Source of the DNA: Sciscionella sediminilitoris
Lineage (GTDB): Bacteria; Actinomycetota; Actinomycetes; Mycobacteriales; Pseudonocardiaceae
Reading direction: 5' to 3'
DNA: 50,118 nucleotides
Assembly (NCBI RefSeq): GCF_000737195.2
Contig: NZ_JALM01000037.1
Coordinates: 1-50,118 of the forward strand
A program made the translations under genes and the position numbers. Positions 1 through 7,976 of the stretch are shown piece after piece. The notes beneath the pieces were generated by a model that ran no database searches, was not told where the DNA came from, and saw nothing but the letters and a program-made list of their open reading frames with translations. Positions within the stretch are counted from its first letter, which is position 1, and every line of letters begins with the position of its first letter.

Positions 1-135
1 CAATAGATCCCGATTCCGCACCACTTGACTCCCGGGAATCGGATTTCCAATCGACCCAGGGTGACCACTCGGCACCCTGGGTCGTTTGTGTGGGGTGGAA
101 TTGTCACACTGGTATTGCGGAATCGGGATCTATTG
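1..135. repeat. 20-bp inverted repeat upstream of adoK
   Basis: Bases 1-20 are the exact reverse complement of 116-135, enclosing a terminator hairpin. The 8-base core CCGATTCC occurs at 10-17 and, inverted, at 35-42 and 119-126, so there are three copies. The right arm overlaps a possible -10 (TATTGT, 131-136) for the kinase gene. This could be a regulatory element, a dispersed repeat at which the assembly broke, or a fold-back assembly artefact. The first 202 bases hold no gene. Confidence 0.6.
52..84. terminator. Intrinsic-type terminator hairpin
   Basis: A perfect 12-bp stem (52-63 with 73-84) with a 9-nt loop, followed by TTTGTGTGG. It probably ends transcription of a gene to the left of the window and insulates the kinase gene. 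Confidence 0.6.
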
Positions 136-202
136 TCGGTAGAGTCGAACGGCGCTGGAGTTTTCCGGCGCCGTCCATGCTGTCGATTCGAAGGGTTCTG
201 AC

Positions 203-1180
203 GTGCCCGTTGCCGTCTCCGGAAGTATCGCGACCGACCATTTGATGCGGTTTCCAGGGAAGTTTTCGGAGCAGCTTCTCGCCGATCAGTTGCACAAGAT
301 TTCGCTGAGCTTCCTGGTCGACGATCTGGAAATCCACCGAGGTGGGATCGGAGCGAATATCGCCTACGCGATGGGGCTACTGGGCAGTGACCCGGTGCTC
401 GTCGGCGCGGTCGGCGAGGATTTCGCGGAGTACCGCCAGTGGCTCGAGCGTCACGGGGTGAACTGTGCCGGGATCTACACCTCGCAGGCCAAACACACCG
501 CACGGTTCGTGTCGACGACCGATGAGGAGATGAACCAGATCTCCTCGTTCTACGCCGGTGCGATGGCCGAGACCGGTCAGATCGACCTCGCCGCGATCGC
601 GCAGAACATCGGCGGGCTCGACCTGGTGCTGATCTCGCCGAGTGATCCGGACGCGATGCTCAACCAGGCCAAGGTGTGCCGGGACCGGGGCTTCCCGTTC
701 GCGGCGGATCCCTCCCAGCAGCTGGCCCGTTTCGACGGGCAGCAGGTGATCTCCTTCGTCGAGGGCGCCAAATACCTGTTCACCAACGACTACGAGTGGG
801 AACTGCTGCTGAACAAGACCGGCTGGTCGGAGCAGCAGGTGCTGGAGCACGTCGAGTACCGGGTGACCACGCTCGGCCCGGACGGGGTGCGCGTGGTCGG
901 CAAGGACGGCACCGACTTCACGGTGACCGCCGTCCCGGAGCGGAAGAAGGAGAACCCGACCGGTGTCGGGGACGCCTTCCGTGCCGGTTTCCTGCGCGGG
1001 GTCTACGCGGGGCTGAGCCTCGAACGGTCCGCGCAGCTCGGCTCGCTCGTCGCGGTGCACGTGCTCGAGACGGTCGGCCCGCAGGAGTGGAGCCTGGACC
1101 GCGCCGACGCGCTGGAGCGGGTCAAGGGCGCCTTCGGTGCCGAGGCGGCGGACGAGCTCGGCCGGATCCTGCCCGCCTGA
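203..1180 (+). CDS. adoK: Adenosine kinase, PfkB/ribokinase family
   Basis: A 325-aa PfkB-family sugar/nucleoside kinase that phosphorylates adenosine to AMP in purine salvage. The protein closely resembles the mycobacterial adenosine kinase Rv2202c as I recall it: the start GSIATDHLMRFPG, the central AADPSQQLAR and the C-terminal PfkB signature PTGVGDAFRAGF are all present. D257 is the expected catalytic base. The start is GTG with AAGGG about 8 nt upstream. It is monocistronic, closed by a strong hairpin after the stop. As in mycobacteria, the next gene is asnB on the opposite strand. A general carbohydrate kinase is the fallback call. Confidence 0.9.
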   Translation: MPVAVSGSIATDHLMRFPGKFSEQLLADQLHKISLSFLVDDLEIHRGGIGANIAYAMGLLGSDPVLVGAVGEDFAEYRQWLERHGVNCAGIYTSQAKHTARFVSTTDEEMNQISSFYAGAMAETGQIDLAAIAQNIGGLDLVLISPSDPDAMLNQAKVCRDRGFPFAADPSQQLARFDGQQVISFVEGAKYLFTNDYEWELLLNKTGWSEQQVLEHVEYRVTTLGPDGVRVVGKDGTDFTVTAVPERKKENPTGVGDAFRAGFLRGVYAGLSLERSAQLGSLVAVHVLETVGPQEWSLDRADALERVKGAFGAEAADELGRILPA

Positions 1181-1193
1181 TCACCGGACGGTA

Positions 1194-1229
1194 TTCAGCC
1201 CCCGCACGGCGCACCGTGCGGGGGCTGAA
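1194..1229. terminator. Bidirectional terminator, adoK/asnB
   Basis: A perfect 16-bp stem (1194-1209 with 1214-1229) around a CGCA tetraloop, between the convergent adoK and asnB genes. It serves both strands. Confidence 0.85.
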
Positions 1230-1246
1230 CGCTGTTCCGGGTCGGC

Positions 1247-3175
1247 TCAGAGCTGCACCGGGTACTGCGGCTCGGGGATCTCGGGATGGATGCGGTCCTC
1301 GATGAAGATGCCGTGCCAGAGCATGAACACCAGCAGCGCCCACAGCCGCCGCGAGTGATCCAGACCGCCCGCGCGGTGCTCCTCGAGCAGGCGCAGGATC
1401 GCGGGCTTGTCCAGCAGCGCGTCCGTCCCCGATTCGGTGATGATCCCGCGTGCCCAGTCGTACATCTCGTCGCGCAGCCACAGCCGGATCGGCACCGGGA
1501 AGCCGAGCTTGCGCCGGTTGAGCACGTGCGGGGGAACGACCTCGGCGAGCGCGCGGCGCAGCGCGTGCTTCGTGGTCTCCTTGGTGATCTTCTCCTCGAG
1601 CGGGATACGCGATGCGACCCGGAACACCTCGTTGTCCAGGAACGGCACCCGCAGCTCGAGTGAGTTCGCCATGGTCACCTTGTCCGCCTTGACCAGAATG
1701 TCGCCGCGCAGCCAGGTGAACAGGTCGATGTGCTGCATGCGCGCGACCGGGTCCCAGCCCGCCGAGGTGCCGTAGTGCGCGGCGGTCACATCCGTGTGCC
1801 CGACGCCCTCGCGGTAGTCGCGCAGCACCGCGCGCAGCTGGTCGTCGCGGAACAGGCGGGCATTGCCGTAGTAGCGCTGCTCGAGGGGGAGCGCGCCACG
1901 ACGGAGCAGGTCCTTGCCACGCATCCCGTCCGGCAGCTTCGCCGAGGCGAACCCGAGCAGGCGGCGGATCGCGCCGGGCACCTTCTCGAACGGGGCGAGG
2001 GAGAGCGGCTCGCGGTAGATCGTGTACCCGCCGAACAGCTCGTCCGAGCCCTCCCCGGAGAGCACCACCTTCACGTGCTGGCGCGCCTCGCGGGCGATGA
2101 ACCACAGCGGAACGAGCGCGGGGTCGGCGACCGGATCGTCCAGGTACCACACGATCAGGGGAACCGCGTCCATCATCTCCTGCGCGGAGACGGTGCGCAC
2201 CACGTGCTTGACCCCGATCGCGGCCGCCGATTCCGCGGCCACATCCACCTCGGAGTAGCCCTCGGTCTCGAATCCGGTGGTGAAGGTGATCAGGTTCGGG
2301 TTGTGCTCCTTGGCCAGCGCGGCGATCGCGGTGGAGTCGATGCCGCCGGACAGGAAGGAGCCGACCGTGACATCCGCGCGCATGTGCTTGGCCACCGAAT
2401 CGCGCATGACATCGGTGATCTCCCGGTAGAGCCGCTGCGACGCGGACAGCGAGCCGGTCGGGACGGGGGAGAAGCGCGGCTCGAAGTAGCGCGTGGTGCT
2501 GAACTCCCCTTCCGGGGTGACCGTGAAGGAGGTGCCGGACTCGATCCGGCGCACCGTGCCGTGCAGGGTCTCCGGTTCCGGGACGTACTGCAGGGTCAGG
2601 TAGTGCTGCAGCGCGGTGCGGTCGAGCGCGAGCTCGATCCCGAGCACCCCGGCCAGTTCGAGCAGCGACTTCTTCTCGCTGGAGAACCCGATCCCGCCGG
2701 GCCCCTGCGCGTAGAACAGCGGCTTGATACCGAACGGATCGCGCGCACCGAAGGTGATTCCGGTCTCGGTGTCGGTCAGCACGAAGGCGAACATCCCGCG
2801 CAGCTTGGCCACCGCGGCCGCGCCGAGGTAGTGGTACGCGGCCACGATCGCCTCGCCGTCGCCGGAGGTGTTGAACCGGGCGCCGTGCTCGGTGGTCAGC
2901 TGTTCGCGCAGCTCGAGGTAGTTGTAAATCTCACCGTTGAAATTCAGCGTGTACCGCTCGGGGCTCTCCTTCGGGCCCCACACCAACGGCTGATGCGAGT
3001 GCTCGAGGTCGATGATCGAGAGCCGGTTGAATCCGAAGACCGTGTTCGCGCAGGTCAGCGTGCCCGTCTCGTCGGGGCCGCGGTGCCGCTGGCAGTGCAT
3101 CGCCGCCGCCACGTCCCCCCGCGCGCGCTCGACGTCGGTTTCCTTGCCGCACACCAGTCCAAGCAGGCCACACAC
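1247..3175 (-). CDS. asnB: Glutamine-dependent asparagine synthetase-like amidotransferase (AsnB/LtsA type)
   Basis: A 642-aa class II glutamine amidotransferase. The N-terminal half is the glutaminase domain: the GTG start is followed directly by the nucleophile Cys2 (CGLLGLV), with RHRGPDE and FNGEIYNY further on. The C-terminal half has the ATP-pyrophosphatase loop SGGIDST and GEGSDELFGGY. A Shine-Dalgarno-like AAAGGTG precedes the start. In Corynebacterium (LtsA) and mycobacteria the relatives at this locus amidate meso-diaminopimelate of peptidoglycan or its precursor rather than free aspartate. The conserved position beside ctaC favours that role here, but this is inference; ordinary asparagine synthesis is not excluded. 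Confidence 0.9.
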   Translation of the reverse strand: MCGLLGLVCGKETDVERARGDVAAAMHCQRHRGPDETGTLTCANTVFGFNRLSIIDLEHSHQPLVWGPKESPERYTLNFNGEIYNYLELREQLTTEHGARFNTSGDGEAIVAAYHYLGAAAVAKLRGMFAFVLTDTETGITFGARDPFGIKPLFYAQGPGGIGFSSEKKSLLELAGVLGIELALDRTALQHYLTLQYVPEPETLHGTVRRIESGTSFTVTPEGEFSTTRYFEPRFSPVPTGSLSASQRLYREITDVMRDSVAKHMRADVTVGSFLSGGIDSTAIAALAKEHNPNLITFTTGFETEGYSEVDVAAESAAAIGVKHVVRTVSAQEMMDAVPLIVWYLDDPVADPALVPLWFIAREARQHVKVVLSGEGSDELFGGYTIYREPLSLAPFEKVPGAIRRLLGFASAKLPDGMRGKDLLRRGALPLEQRYYGNARLFRDDQLRAVLRDYREGVGHTDVTAAHYGTSAGWDPVARMQHIDLFTWLRGDILVKADKVTMANSLELRVPFLDNEVFRVASRIPLEEKITKETTKHALRRALAEVVPPHVLNRRKLGFPVPIRLWLRDEMYDWARGIITESGTDALLDKPAILRLLEEHRAGGLDHSRRLWALLVFMLWHGIFIEDRIHPEIPEPQYPVQL

Positions 3176-3280
3176 GTGTTCGGTACACCTTTCGAAGGAT
3201 CGCCGGGCTGTCCTTGGCAGCCAGTATGGCCGCCGCGCCGAAGTGATCACCCCGCGACCCCGTGCGGGCACTGGCTGGGC

Positions 3281-3314
3281 TACGCTCCGCTTGCCGCAAC
3301 GATAAGGCGTTGCG
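3281..3314 (+). promoter_or_regulatory. ctaC promoter box with adjacent inverted repeat
   Basis: The divergent asnB/ctaC spacer (3176-3346) carries TACGCT at 3281-3286, a plausible -10 box for ctaC. Just downstream is a 7-bp inverted repeat (CGCAACG 3295-3301, CGTTGCG 3308-3314, 6-nt loop) lying at the likely transcript start. It may be an operator or a 5' stem. No convincing -35 was found. Confidence 0.35.
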
Positions 3315-3346
3315 CGGGTTTTACAGGTGTAGGGAGGCGGCACGAA

Positions 3347-4264
3347 GTGAGCCGAAACCGAGGCACGCGGGCGGGAAGGGCGACCAAGCTCGCCGTCGCC
3401 ATGGGTGTTGTCGCGCTCGCGGCAACCGGGTGCTCGGGCCAGGAAGTGCTGCGGTTCGGTTGGCCGAAAGGTGTGACCCCGCAGTCGGACTCCATGGTCA
3501 CGTTGTGGACGTGGTCGGTCATCGCCGCGCTGATCGTCGGCGTGATCGTGTGGGCGCTGATGCTCTGGCCGGTCATCGCGCACCGGCGCAAGGGGGACAC
3601 GATCCCGCGCCAGTTCCAGTACAACCATTCGCTCGAGGCGTTCTACATCATCGTGCCGCTGATCATGGTGGCCGTGCTGTTCTACTTCACCGTGGATGTG
3701 CAGAACAAGGTGGAGAAGAAGGTCCCGAACCCGGATGTGAAGGTCAACGTCATCGGGTTCCAGTGGAACTGGCAGTTCGAGTACCCGGACTACAAGACCC
3801 CGGACGGGCGCACGGTGACCACGACGGGCACCTCGCAGGAGATCCCGCTGCTGGTGCTGCCCTCGAACAAGATCGTGGACTACGAACTGCGCTCGAACGA
3901 CGTGATCCACTCGTTCTTCGTTCCGCAGTTCCACTTCAAGCGGGACGTCTTCCCGCAGCCGGAGAAGAACAACCAGGACCACTCGTTCCAGAACAGCATC
4001 GACCGGCCGGGCTCCTTCGTCGGGCGCTGTGCCGAGCTGTGCGGCACGTACCACTCGATGATGAACTTCGAGGTGCGCGCGCTGCCGGACAACGAGTTCA
4101 AGCAGTACATGGACCTGCGCACGAAGACCAATCCGGCGACGAACAAGCCGTACACCGCGGCCGAGGCGCTCACCGCGATGAACTGCGGCGAGCTGTGTGT
4201 CCCGCACGCGGTCACGACGAAGCCGTTCGACACCGACAGGACGGCGCGCCAGGAGTCCGGCTAG
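3347..4264 (+). CDS. ctaC: Cytochrome c oxidase subunit II
   Basis: A 305-aa lipoprotein subunit of aa3 oxidase that takes electrons from cytochrome cc via the dinuclear CuA centre. Visible parts are a signal peptide with lipobox LAATGC (Cys29), two transmembrane helices at about residues 48-70 and 92-112, and a cupredoxin domain with CuA ligands H188, C228, C232, H236 and M239 (CAELCGTYHSMM). The GTG start has AGGGAGG about 9 nt upstream. A second Cys pair near the C-terminus, CGELC (C280, C284), echoes the CuA motif. It starts the cta/qcr region; ctaF follows in the same direction after 71 bp. Confidence 0.95.
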   Translation: MSRNRGTRAGRATKLAVAMGVVALAATGCSGQEVLRFGWPKGVTPQSDSMVTLWTWSVIAALIVGVIVWALMLWPVIAHRRKGDTIPRQFQYNHSLEAFYIIVPLIMVAVLFYFTVDVQNKVEKKVPNPDVKVNVIGFQWNWQFEYPDYKTPDGRTVTTTGTSQEIPLLVLPSNKIVDYELRSNDVIHSFFVPQFHFKRDVFPQPEKNNQDHSFQNSIDRPGSFVGRCAELCGTYHSMMNFEVRALPDNEFKQYMDLRTKTNPATNKPYTAAEALTAMNCGELCVPHAVTTKPFDTDRTARQESG

Positions 4265-4335
4265 CGACCGGGTACGGCGTACGTTGGCAGTAGCGATCCC
4301 AGGCTTGTGTTTGCAGTGTTAGTGAGGACAGCGCA

Positions 4336-4755
4336 GTGAAAATCGAGGGCAGGATATTCCACTTCGTGGCCGGGTTCTGCTTCATCATGACCGTCGTGTA
4401 CGGCGTGTGCACCGGCCTGTGGGCGACCGACGGAATCGAACCGGTCGGTCTGGTCGCGCTGCTGCTCACCGGCGGGCTGTGCCTCATCGCGGGCACCTAC
4501 CTGAGCTTCGTGGCGCGACGGATCACCAAACGTCCCGAGGACAACGACGACGCCGAGGTCTCCGACGGCGCCGGTGAGCTCGGCTTCTTCTCCCCGGGCA
4601 GCTACTGGCCGGTGACCCTGGCCTTCGCCGCCGCGATGGGCGGGCTGGCCATGGCGCTGTGGTACACGTGGACGATCGTGCTCGCCGGTGTTCTGCTGCT
4701 GATCTCCGTCGGCGGCTTCGTCTTCGAGTACTACCTGCGCCCGAACAAGGAGTGA
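4336..4755 (+). CDS. ctaF: Cytochrome c oxidase subunit IV (actinobacterial CtaF)
   Basis: A 139-aa integral membrane protein with four predicted helices in two pairs (about 7-30, 36-57, 91-110, 112-132) separated by a charged loop. It matches the small actinobacterial subunit IV of aa3 oxidase in the bcc-aa3 supercomplex. The GTG start has a GAGGA-type site just upstream. It probably shares the ctaC transcript. A strong terminator follows. Confidence 0.9.
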   Translation: MKIEGRIFHFVAGFCFIMTVVYGVCTGLWATDGIEPVGLVALLLTGGLCLIAGTYLSFVARRITKRPEDNDDAEVSDGAGELGFFSPGSYWPVTLAFAAAMGGLAMALWYTWTIVLAGVLLLISVGGFVFEYYLRPNKE

Positions 4756-4773
4756 GCGGGAGACAGTCGTAAT

Positions 4774-4812
4774 CGGAACGGGGCGCCACGGTGATCGTGG
4801 CGCCCCGTTCCG
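4774..4812. terminator. Bidirectional terminator, ctaF/trpD
   Basis: A perfect 17-bp stem (4774-4790 with 4796-4812) with a GTGAT loop between convergent genes; TTCCTTTTT follows on the + strand. Confidence 0.9.
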
Positions 4813-4828
4813 CTGTCCGGTTCCTTTT

Positions 4829-5866
4829 TCAGTCGGCCAGCCGCTTGGTCAGGCTCGCCCACTGTTCCAGCAGCCGGTGCGCCGCGCCGGAGTCGACGGC
4901 CTCGGCGGCGGTGGCCATCCGGGACTCGATCAGTTCCTCGAGTTCGCCGTCCAGCGGGTCCGTGTGCACCGCGATCGCTCCCGCGGCGTTGAGCAGCACG
5001 GCATCGCGCACCGGTCCCTTCCTGCCGTCCAGGAGCTCGCGCACGACCCGGGCGTTGTGGTTCGCGTCCCCGCCGTGCAGCGCCGACACGTCGACCCGCG
5101 GCACGCCGATGCGGACCGGATCGAAACCGACCGTCCGGATGCCTCCATCCGCCACGATCCGCACCGTGGAGGTCGCCGTGGTGGTCAGCTCGTCCAGCCC
5201 GTCGTCCCCGCGCACCACGAGCGCCCTGGTGCCACGCGTGGCGAACACCTCGGCCATGACCGGGGCGAACCGCTCGTTCGCGCAGCCGAACAGGCCCGCC
5301 CCCGGCTGGGCCGGGTTGGTCAGCGGGCCGAGCACGTTGAACGCGGTGGGCACGCCGAGCTCCCGCCGCGGGCCGATGGCGTGCCGCAGCGCGGGATGGA
5401 AGGCGGGCGCGAAGCAGAAACCGATCCCCACCTCGGCCACGCAGCGGCGCACCGCGTCTGCGGGCAGCTCGATGACCACGCCGAGGGCCTCGAGCACGTC
5501 GGCGGTGCCCGATTTGGAGCTCGCCGCCCGGCCGCCGTGCTTGACCACGGGACTCCCGGCAGCGGCGGCGACGAGGGCGGCCATCGTGGAAATGTTCACC
5601 GTCCCCGCTTGGTCGCCCCCGGTGCCCACGATGTCCAGGCAGGTGCGGTCGGTCCGGAACCGTTTCGCGTGCTCCAGCATCGCCGAGGCCATCCCGCCGA
5701 TCTCGGCCGCGGTCTCACCCTTGGCCCGCAGCGCGATGGCGAACCCGGCGATCTGAGCGGCCGTCGCGCTCCCGGTCATCACCTGATCCATCGCCCACTC
5801 GGTGTCCTCGCCCGCCAGATCCTCACCGGCGACGAGCGCACCGAGCAGTCCGGACCAGGTGTTCAC
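4829..5866 (-). CDS. trpD: Anthranilate phosphoribosyltransferase
   Basis: A 345-aa enzyme of tryptophan synthesis that transfers phosphoribosyl from PRPP to anthranilate. The N-terminal helical region (AQIAGFAIALRAKGET) is followed by the PRPP-binding glycine-rich GTGGDQAGTVNIST, then KHGGRAASSKSGTADVLEALG and FNVLGPLTNPA, all family hallmarks. The GTG start is fixed by a near-perfect GAAGGAGG 5 nt upstream. As in M. tuberculosis (Rv2192c), trpD lies alone, antisense to the cytochrome genes and away from other trp genes. The receiver-like gene 26 bp upstream is probably in the same transcript. Confidence 0.95.
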   Translation of the reverse strand: MNTWSGLLGALVAGEDLAGEDTEWAMDQVMTGSATAAQIAGFAIALRAKGETAAEIGGMASAMLEHAKRFRTDRTCLDIVGTGGDQAGTVNISTMAALVAAAAGSPVVKHGGRAASSKSGTADVLEALGVVIELPADAVRRCVAEVGIGFCFAPAFHPALRHAIGPRRELGVPTAFNVLGPLTNPAQPGAGLFGCANERFAPVMAEVFATRGTRALVVRGDDGLDELTTTATSTVRIVADGGIRTVGFDPVRIGVPRVDVSALHGGDANHNARVVRELLDGRKGPVRDAVLLNAAGAIAVHTDPLDGELEELIESRMATAAEAVDSGAAHRLLEQWASLTKRLAD

Positions 5867-5892
5867 GAATCCTCCTTCAGCCGATGCGGCAC

Positions 5893-6300
5893 TCAGCCGG
5901 ATGTGGCCGGTGCCCGGTCGCCGCGCAGCACCTCCGCGACCGTCTCCGCCGCGGTGAGCGGGTCGAACGGCTGCACGAGCACCGCGTCCGCCCGGGACCA
6001 GGTGGCCAGCCAGCGGTCGTCGGCGCGGCGCACCGCCACCACGATCGGCGGACACTCGGTCAGCTCATTCTTCAGCTGCCGGCACACGCCCATCCCGCCG
6101 GTCGGCTGCGCCTCCCCGTCGAGGATCGCGAGATCGATCCGGCCGTTGTCCGCGTAGTAGATGACGTCGGCCACCGTATCGGCTTCCAGGTAGGTCACCT
6201 TCCCCACATCCGGGGCAGGTCGTCGCCCGATCGCGGTGATGATCGTCTCGCGTACCTGCGCCCGATGGCTGAACACAAGGATGGTCCGGGTCGCGCCCAA
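5893..6300 (-). CDS. Atypical response-regulator receiver protein (Rv3143-like)
   Basis: A 135-aa stand-alone receiver fold with no output domain. It resembles M. tuberculosis Rv3143 in the block LAILDGEAQPTGGMG. D61 aligns with the phospho-acceptor. The N-terminal acidic pair that binds Mg2+ is replaced (ILVFSHR), and the conserved switch lysine is Gln110 (VLVQPFDP instead of VLVKPFDP). It may therefore act without classical phosphorylation. The start is TTG, supported by GGAGGA 5 nt upstream. It is probably co-transcribed with trpD. Partner kinase and function are unknown. Confidence 0.75.
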   Translation of the reverse strand: MGATRTILVFSHRAQVRETIITAIGRRPAPDVGKVTYLEADTVADVIYYADNGRIDLAILDGEAQPTGGMGVCRQLKNELTECPPIVVAVRRADDRWLATWSRADAVLVQPFDPLTAAETVAEVLRGDRAPATSG

Positions 6301-6459
6301 GGCTCCTCCAGAGGCCGAATCGTGTTGCTCGTCACGTTCACTCTAGCCGTTAGCCCAGGTGCGAGCCCATCCTCGCCTCGTGGGGTCCCCGTGAAGGTGA
6401 TCTTGAACGGTTCCCGACACACGGGTGGACCCGCTGCTGGGTACGGGTGAGCGTGGGGC

Positions 6460-6472
6460 CATAATGCGTGCG
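6460..6472 (+). promoter_or_regulatory. Leaderless promoter of ctaE
   Basis: CATAAT (6460-6465) ends 6 nt before the GTG start of ctaE. There is no Shine-Dalgarno sequence, so transcription probably starts on the start codon. No TTGAC-like -35 is evident. Confidence 0.55.
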
Positions 6473-7074
6473 TGACAACGGCATCACCCAACATCGCGCA
6501 GCGGGTGCACTCGCTGAACAGGCCGAACATGGTCAGTGTCGGCACGATCGTGTGGCTCTCCAGTGAGCTGATGTTCTTCGCAGGCATGTTCGCCATCTTC
6601 TTCACGGTGAAGGCGCAGAACGTCGGACCATGGCCACCGCCGCCGACCGAACTCGACGTGCCGCTGTCCTCGGTGTGGACGATCATCCTCGTCGCGTCCT
6701 CGTTCACCTGTCAGCTCGGCGTGTTCTGCGCGGAGCGTGGCGACGTGATCGGGCTGCGGCGCTGGTACACGATCACCCTGATCATGGGTTTGATCTTCCT
6801 CGGCGGGCAGGCCAACGAGTACTACACGCTCGTCACCGAACACGCGACGACGATCTCCTCCTCCGCGTGGGGGACCGCGTTCTTCATGTCGACCGGGTTC
6901 CACGGTCTGCACGTCGCGGGCGGGCTCGTCGCCTTCGTGTTCCTGCTGGCGCGCACCAAGATGAGCAAGTTCACGCCGGCGCAGGCCACCTCGGCGATCG
7001 TCGTGTCGTACTACTGGCACTTCGTCGACATCGTCTGGATCGGGCTGTTCGCCTGCGTGGAGTTGTTGCCATAG
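6472..7074 (+). CDS. ctaE: Cytochrome c oxidase subunit III
   Basis: A 200-aa membrane subunit of the aa3 oxidase with five predicted helices; the first two helices of longer subunits III are absent, as is usual in Actinobacteria. Family residues are visible in [23 protein letters not shown] and [15 protein letters not shown]. It stabilises the CtaC/CtaD core. It heads the ctaE-qcrCAB operon; qcrC begins 60 bp after its stop. The GTG start fits a leaderless transcript. Confidence 0.95.
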   Translation: MTTASPNIAQRVHSLNRPNMVSVGTIVWLSSELMFFAGMFAIFFTVKAQNVGPWPPPPTELDVPLSSVWTIILVASSFTCQLGVFCAERGDVIGLRRWYTITLIMGLIFLGGQANEYYTLVTEHATTISSSAWGTAFFMSTGFHGLHVAGGLVAFVFLLARTKMSKFTPAQATSAIVVSYYWHFVDIVWIGLFACVELLP

Positions 7075-7133
7075 CCTCCTGACCGAGACGTTCTTCGACC
7101 ACCCGAACCTGACTCCCCGAGGAAGCTCGCGAG

Positions 7134-7976
7134 ATGACCACCAACTCCAGCCGCACCGCGCAGGCGCAGGAGCCTACGGTTGCCAAACGTGCGGCCAAGC
7201 GTTCAAAGTTCCGCCGGAAAGTGGCGGGTTTGCTGGCGCTCGCCGTGGCACTGATCGCCGTTGGCGCGCTGTACTCCGCTCTCTCCCCGAACGCGCAGAC
7301 CGCGCACGCCGCCGGTGATCCCGCGACCGTGCGCAAGGGCGAGGAGATCTACAACAAGACCTGTATTTCCTGCCACGGTGGCAACCTCGACGGCGTCAAG
7401 GACAAGGGGCCGACGCTGATCGGGGTCGGTTCCGCCGCGGTGTACTTCCAGACCTCCAGCGGCCGGATGCCGATGATGCGTCAGGAAGCGCAGGCCACGC
7501 GCAAGCCGGCGGCGCTCAAGCCGGACGAGATCGACGCGCTGATGGCCTACATCGAGACCAAGGGTGGCGGTCCGGAGAAGCCGAAGACCTCCGACGCGGC
7601 GCTGCGCGGCGGTGACCCGTCCCGCGGTGGTGAGCTGTTCCGGCTCAACTGCGCCTCCTGCCACAACTTCACCGGCAGGGGAGGGGCACTGTCCTCCGGG
7701 AAGTTCGCGCCCGAGCTGGAGAACGTCTCGGAATCGCAGATCTACACCGCGATGCAGTCGGGTCCGCAGAACATGCCGAAGTTCTCCGATCGGCAGCTGA
7801 CCCCGACGGAGAAGAAAGACATCATCGGATACATCAAGTCGGTCTCGGACGGGAACAACAACCCCGGCGGCGCGGCGCTCGGTGGGTTCGGTCCGGTGTC
7901 CGAAGGGTTGATCGCCTGGATCGTAGGGATCGGCGCGCTCGTCGGCGTGACCCTGTGGATCGGAGCTAAGGCATGA
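7134..7976 (+). CDS. qcrC: Dihaem cytochrome c subunit of the bc complex (cytochrome cc)
   Basis: A 280-aa membrane-anchored dihaem c-type cytochrome that links the bc1 core directly to CtaC, replacing a soluble cytochrome c. Two CxxCH haem sites are visible, CISCHGG (about residue 77) and CASCHN (about residue 173). An N-terminal signal/anchor lies at about 28-47 and a C-terminal anchor at about 256-277 (GLIAWIVGIGALVGVTLWIG). The ATG start follows CGAGGAAGC. Its stop overlaps the qcrA start (ATGA). Confidence 0.95.
   Translation: MTTNSSRTAQAQEPTVAKRAAKRSKFRRKVAGLLALAVALIAVGALYSALSPNAQTAHAAGDPATVRKGEEIYNKTCISCHGGNLDGVKDKGPTLIGVGSAAVYFQTSSGRMPMMRQEAQATRKPAALKPDEIDALMAYIETKGGGPEKPKTSDAALRGGDPSRGGELFRLNCASCHNFTGRGGALSSGKFAPELENVSESQIYTAMQSGPQNMPKFSDRQLTPTEKKDIIGYIKSVSDGNNNPGGAALGGFGPVSEGLIAWIVGIGALVGVTLWIGAKA

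Noticed and set aside
1730-3346. Very long open frames antisense to asnB and reading into ctaC (and similar ones at 23425-24531 and 42559-45150 minus)
   Set aside because: High-GC antisense artefacts: they are made of Arg/Ala/Gly/Val-rich sequence with no domain, and the real genes on the other strand have clear motifs.
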